Assembly: GCF_002915595.1 (NCBI RefSeq)
Contig: NZ_PQGG01000038.1
Span: forward strand, 25,997-89,996
From: Zhongshania marina
GTDB taxonomy: Bacteria; Pseudomonadota; Gammaproteobacteria; Pseudomonadales; Spongiibacteraceae
Length of the DNA: 64,000 bases
Direction of reading: 5' to 3'
How positions within the stretch are numbered: the first letter of the stretch is position 1; every line of letters begins with the position of its first letter. Made by a program: the position numbers and the translations under genes. Below the pieces are notes generated by a model that was not told the origin of the DNA, did not search any database, and saw only the letters and a program-made list of their open reading frames with translations. This document shows, piece by piece, positions 61,412 through 64,000 of the stretch.

Positions 61412-61608
61412 TAAGCACCCCCTTGTGTGATACAGCTCATATTCCCCTAACGCTCAATACGTAGATACCATTAGATTTACTCTCCATTTTTTGGCTAAAT
61501 ACCAAATATACAAAGACGTACAAATGTAAGCGTCCGGGCAACTCACCTTCCCATCCAATTTTAGGATAGTAGTCTTGGTGTCCACCTCATACTAAGTGGA
61601 CACCAACG

Positions 61609-61971
61609 ATGGATATTCAAGGATTACTTCCCGCGCCAGCCAAACCACCACGCCGCCAACATTCTCTCGAATTTAAGGAGCAAGTCGTGGCAGCGAGTTA
61701 TACCGCCAATACTTCGGTGGCAAGCGTAGCGCAGCAGTTTAAAATCAATGCCAATCTCGTGCATAAATGGCGGCGCCAGTTTGAAGCGAAGGCGGCTGGG
61801 CGTGATGACTTTATTAAAGTTGCACCGCGAATTCCCGTCAAGGCAATGGACGCCTCATGCCCTGATACCACGCTAAAAGTCGAACTAAGCAGCCCCCTTG
61901 GTCCCGTCACGATCCACTGGCCAATGTCCGGTCTTGCCGATTTAGCTTCATGGCTGAAGTCCCAATCATGA
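61609..61971 (+). CDS. tnpA: IS66 accessory protein TnpA
   Basis: 120 aa with an N-terminal HTH typical of IS66 OrfA (RRQHSLEFKEQVVAASYTAN; INANLVHKWRRQFE). Needed together with TnpB for transposition in this family. The stop overlaps the tnpB start (ATGA). Confidence 0.88.
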   Translation: MDIQGLLPAPAKPPRRQHSLEFKEQVVAASYTANTSVASVAQQFKINANLVHKWRRQFEAKAAGRDDFIKVAPRIPVKAMDASCPDTTLKVELSSPLGPVTIHWPMSGLADLASWLKSQS

Positions 61972-62303
61972 TTCGTATCGACGAGATTTGGTTGGCGCGT
62001 GAACCGCTGGATATGCGCGCTGGCCCAGATACCACTTTGGCGCGCGTGGTACAGAGCTTCGGCGAAGCCCGCCCCCATTGCGCCTACCTTTTTGCCAACA
62101 AGCGGGCCAATCGGATGAAGGTATTGGTGCACGATGGCTTTGGTTTGTGGCTAGCCGCTCGGCGATTACACCAAGGTAAATTCAGCTGGTGCGCGCTGCG
62201 TGAAGGGCGGGCAATCGCGCTAGATGAGGAACAACTGCAAGCGCTCGTCGTCGGCTTGCCCTGGCAACACGCGGGTGGCGCAGCCACCATCTCGGTGCTG
62301 TAA
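61968..62303 (+). CDS. tnpB: IS66 accessory protein TnpB (Orf2)
   Basis: 111 aa from ATG 61968 (MIRIDEIWLAREPLDMRAGP), coupled to tnpA by the ATGA overlap; ATG 61950 is an alternative. FANKRANRMKVLVHDGFGLW and the RRLHQGKFSW motif are diagnostic of IS66 Orf2. Confidence 0.9.
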   Translation: MIRIDEIWLAREPLDMRAGPDTTLARVVQSFGEARPHCAYLFANKRANRMKVLVHDGFGLWLAARRLHQGKFSWCALREGRAIALDEEQLQALVVGLPWQHAGGAATISVL

Positions 62304-62412
62304 TCTCGACCAAACGGCCTCTTTAATACGAGGTTGTGAGCACAGTTGCCGCACCTCGTCCATTTACAAAATCGTCATCGAACGCGGCGCCAAGTTCTGG
62401 CAAAGTAAGGTG

Positions 62413-63975
62413 ATGACTCAGCCAGCCGACCTCCAAAACTTATCTCCCGACCAGCTTCGCAAGCTGGTCATGCAGTTGCAGGAGACGGTGACTGCCCAAA
62501 CGCACAAGATCGCCGAACGCGATCAGTGCATTGCTCAACGCGAAGCCTCGCTCGAACAACTACAAACCCATAAAGACAGGCTGACCCACGAGTTGGCGCT
62601 GTTGCGTCGCCACCGCTTTGGTAAGCGCAGTGAAGGGATCGATAAGCACCAGCTCGCTTTATTGGACGCGCTGGTCGATGAAGACATCGCCGCGATTGAG
62701 GCTGAACTGGAAAAAGTCTCAATTACGCCACCACAGCGCGAACGCAAAAAGCCCAAACGCCAAGCACTTCCCCAAGGCTTGCCTCGCACCGAGATTCACC
62801 ATGAGCCCGAGAACACAAACTGCGTTTGTGGCTGCGCAATGACTCGGATCGGTGAAGACGTTAGCGAGAAACTCGATTACCAGCCTGGCACCTTTAGTGT
62901 TGAGCGTCATGTCAGGGGTAAATGGTGCTGCCGTGATTGCGACAGTCTGGTACAAGCTCCTGTCGCAGCGCACATTATTGATAAAGGCATTCCCACCACC
63001 GGTTTATTGGCTCAAGTGCTCATTAGCAAATATGCCGATCATCTGCCGCTGTACCGCCAAGAACAACAGTTTGCCCGTAGCGGCGTCATGATTCCCCGTT
63101 CAACATTAGCGGATTGGGTGGGTCGTTGCGGCGTAGAGCTACGGCCTTTAGTGGATCATCTGCGCGAGCAACTATTAGAACAAGCTGTACTACATGCCGA
63201 TGAAACACCGGTTGCGATGTTGGCGCCGGGTAAGCAGCGTACTCATAAAGCCTATGTCTGGGCCTATGCGGCAACGCGCTACTCCCCGATACAAGGCGTG
63301 GTCTACGACTTCAGGCCCAGCCGCTCAGGCAAAGAATCGAGAGACTTCCTCGCAGATTGGCGAGGGAAGTTAGTTTGCGATGATTACAGCGGTTACAAAG
63401 CGGGCTTCGCCAATGGCATGATCGAAATTGGCTGCTGGGCCCACGCTCGTCGTAAATTCCACGATCTGCACGTGGCCAACAAAAGCCAGATTGCTGAACA
63501 GGCGCTGAACTATATTAAACAGCTCTATCTCATCGAGCGGGAACTTGTTGAACTAAGTCCTGAGCAGCGAAGGCAACAACGACAAGAACAAGCCAAACCG
63601 ATTATCGATCAGCTACAGCATTGGCTGATCGGAAAGCGGCAACAGGTACCCGATGGCAGCGCGACGGCCAAAGCAATCCAATACAGTTTGAAACGCTGGG
63701 ATGCGCTCACGCGCTACCTTGATGATGGCGCTGTGCCCATCGACAATAACTGGGTTGAGAATCAAATTAGACCTTGGGCGCTTGGCCGTTCGAACTGGCT
63801 GTTTGCGGGGTCGCTGCGCAGCGGTCAGCGCGCGGCTAACGTAATGACCTTGATCCAGTCCGCGAAGATTAATGGCCTGAACCCGCAAGCCTATTTGAAA
63901 GATGTAATGGCAAGATTGCCGACTCAGCGGGCGTCAAAGATCAGCGAACTACTGCCGCATAATTGGCGGCCGTAG
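62413..63975 (+). CDS. tnpC: IS66 transposase TnpC
   Basis: 520 aa from ATG 62413 (AAGG upstream). A leucine-zipper-like N-terminal region (LRKLVMQLQETVTAQ...), a zinc-finger segment with CVCG and CCRDC, and the DDE catalytic core: VLHADETPVAML, LVCDDYSGYKAGF and DNNWVENQIRPWALG. Length is normal for the family. Confidence 0.92.
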   Translation: MTQPADLQNLSPDQLRKLVMQLQETVTAQTHKIAERDQCIAQREASLEQLQTHKDRLTHELALLRRHRFGKRSEGIDKHQLALLDALVDEDIAAIEAELEKVSITPPQRERKKPKRQALPQGLPRTEIHHEPENTNCVCGCAMTRIGEDVSEKLDYQPGTFSVERHVRGKWCCRDCDSLVQAPVAAHIIDKGIPTTGLLAQVLISKYADHLPLYRQEQQFARSGVMIPRSTLADWVGRCGVELRPLVDHLREQLLEQAVLHADETPVAMLAPGKQRTHKAYVWAYAATRYSPIQGVVYDFRPSRSGKESRDFLADWRGKLVCDDYSGYKAGFANGMIEIGCWAHARRKFHDLHVANKSQIAEQALNYIKQLYLIERELVELSPEQRRQQRQEQAKPIIDQLQHWLIGKRQQVPDGSATAKAIQYSLKRWDALTRYLDDGAVPIDNNWVENQIRPWALGRSNWLFAGSLRSGQRAANVMTLIQSAKINGLNPQAYLKDVMARLPTQRASKISELLPHNWRP

Positions 63976-64000
63976 CAATGTGGGTTTGCCGGAAGCTTAC

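Larger units (their letters stand above)
61526..64000 (+). mobile_element. IS66-family insertion sequence, complete
   Basis: 2,475 bp with three genes tnpA-tnpB-tnpC in IS66 order. The left end reads GTAAGCGTCCGGGCAACTCA and the right end, read inward, GTAAGCTTCCGGCAAACCCA; they match at most positions and start with GTAAGC. The right end coincides with the last base of the window, so the expected 8-bp target duplication (GTACAAAT at 61518-61525) cannot be checked on the other side. No frameshift is seen. Confidence 0.9.

Overview
The window looks like plasmid-type accessory DNA from a gammaproteobacterium, probably marine; I infer this from gene families and style and cannot name a species. 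It carries a complete backbone of a conjugative replicon: a RepA_C-type initiator with an iteron origin (56.3-58.0 kb), type Ia parA/parB with candidate parS sites (53.5-56.2 kb), a MobH (HD-domain) relaxase (58.8-60.8 kb) and a long minus-strand type IV secretion cluster of the PFGI-1/ICEclc (MPF-G) class (30.6-50 kb). An IS66-family insertion sequence closes the window (61.5-64.0 kb).

Left end: a truncated SpvB/TcdB-Rhs-like gene, a small exported protein, and an incomplete type II secretion set (gspM, gspL on minus; gspC, gspD, gspE on plus). gspF to gspK are not in the window. Next come small minus-strand genes of unknown function (8.3-9.8 kb).

Middle (10.5-25.66 kb): an integrative element of about 15.1 kb splits an endonuclease I (endA/dns-like) gene. 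The N-terminal part of endA lies at 25.9-25.65 kb and the C-terminal part at 10.54-9.84 kb, both on minus, and a 17-bp direct repeat (15/17 identical) marks the two junctions. The element encodes a FimB-like tyrosine integrase next to one junction. It also encodes a 1011-1032 aa tyrosine recombinase preceded by five tandem HTH-like repeats under a canonical SOS box, a LexA DNA-binding-domain-only protein, a TOPRIM primase-helicase with an in-frame amber codon, ParA plus a ribbon-helix-helix partner, a MatP-like protein, a type IIL (MmeI-like) restriction-modification enzyme and a secreted HNH nuclease. Five 15-bp palindromes built on GTTAC-NNN-GTAAC, close to the matS site of MatP, occur only inside this element. 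Its integrase is itself split by a 1,621-bp transposase-less element with 26-bp inverted repeats and an 8-bp target duplication, carrying a MAPEG gene. The region is therefore a three-level nest: a small element in an island in endA.

Right of the island (26-30.6 kb) are a DUF4942-type methyltransferase and four genes I do not recognise. The transfer cluster then runs leftward from pilL (49.97 kb) to traG (30.6 kb) in at least two transcription units. A near-identical 34-bp dyad (core GGGGCAGAGTACTTACCCC) lies upstream of two of these units, and a diverged copy precedes the relaxase gene, suggesting one regulator for transfer. A separate set of GATC-containing iterons (GTGGATCA, 22-23 bp period) lies upstream of the DUF3158 gene and of a ParB/KorB-like gene that lacks the ParB CTPase domain.

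Working model (inference): RepA and oriV replicate the plasmid and ParA/ParB/parS segregate it. The MobH relaxase, TraD and the MPF-G channel transfer it. The island brings its own recombination, replication, partition and restriction genes and a possible MatP/matS-like organiser.
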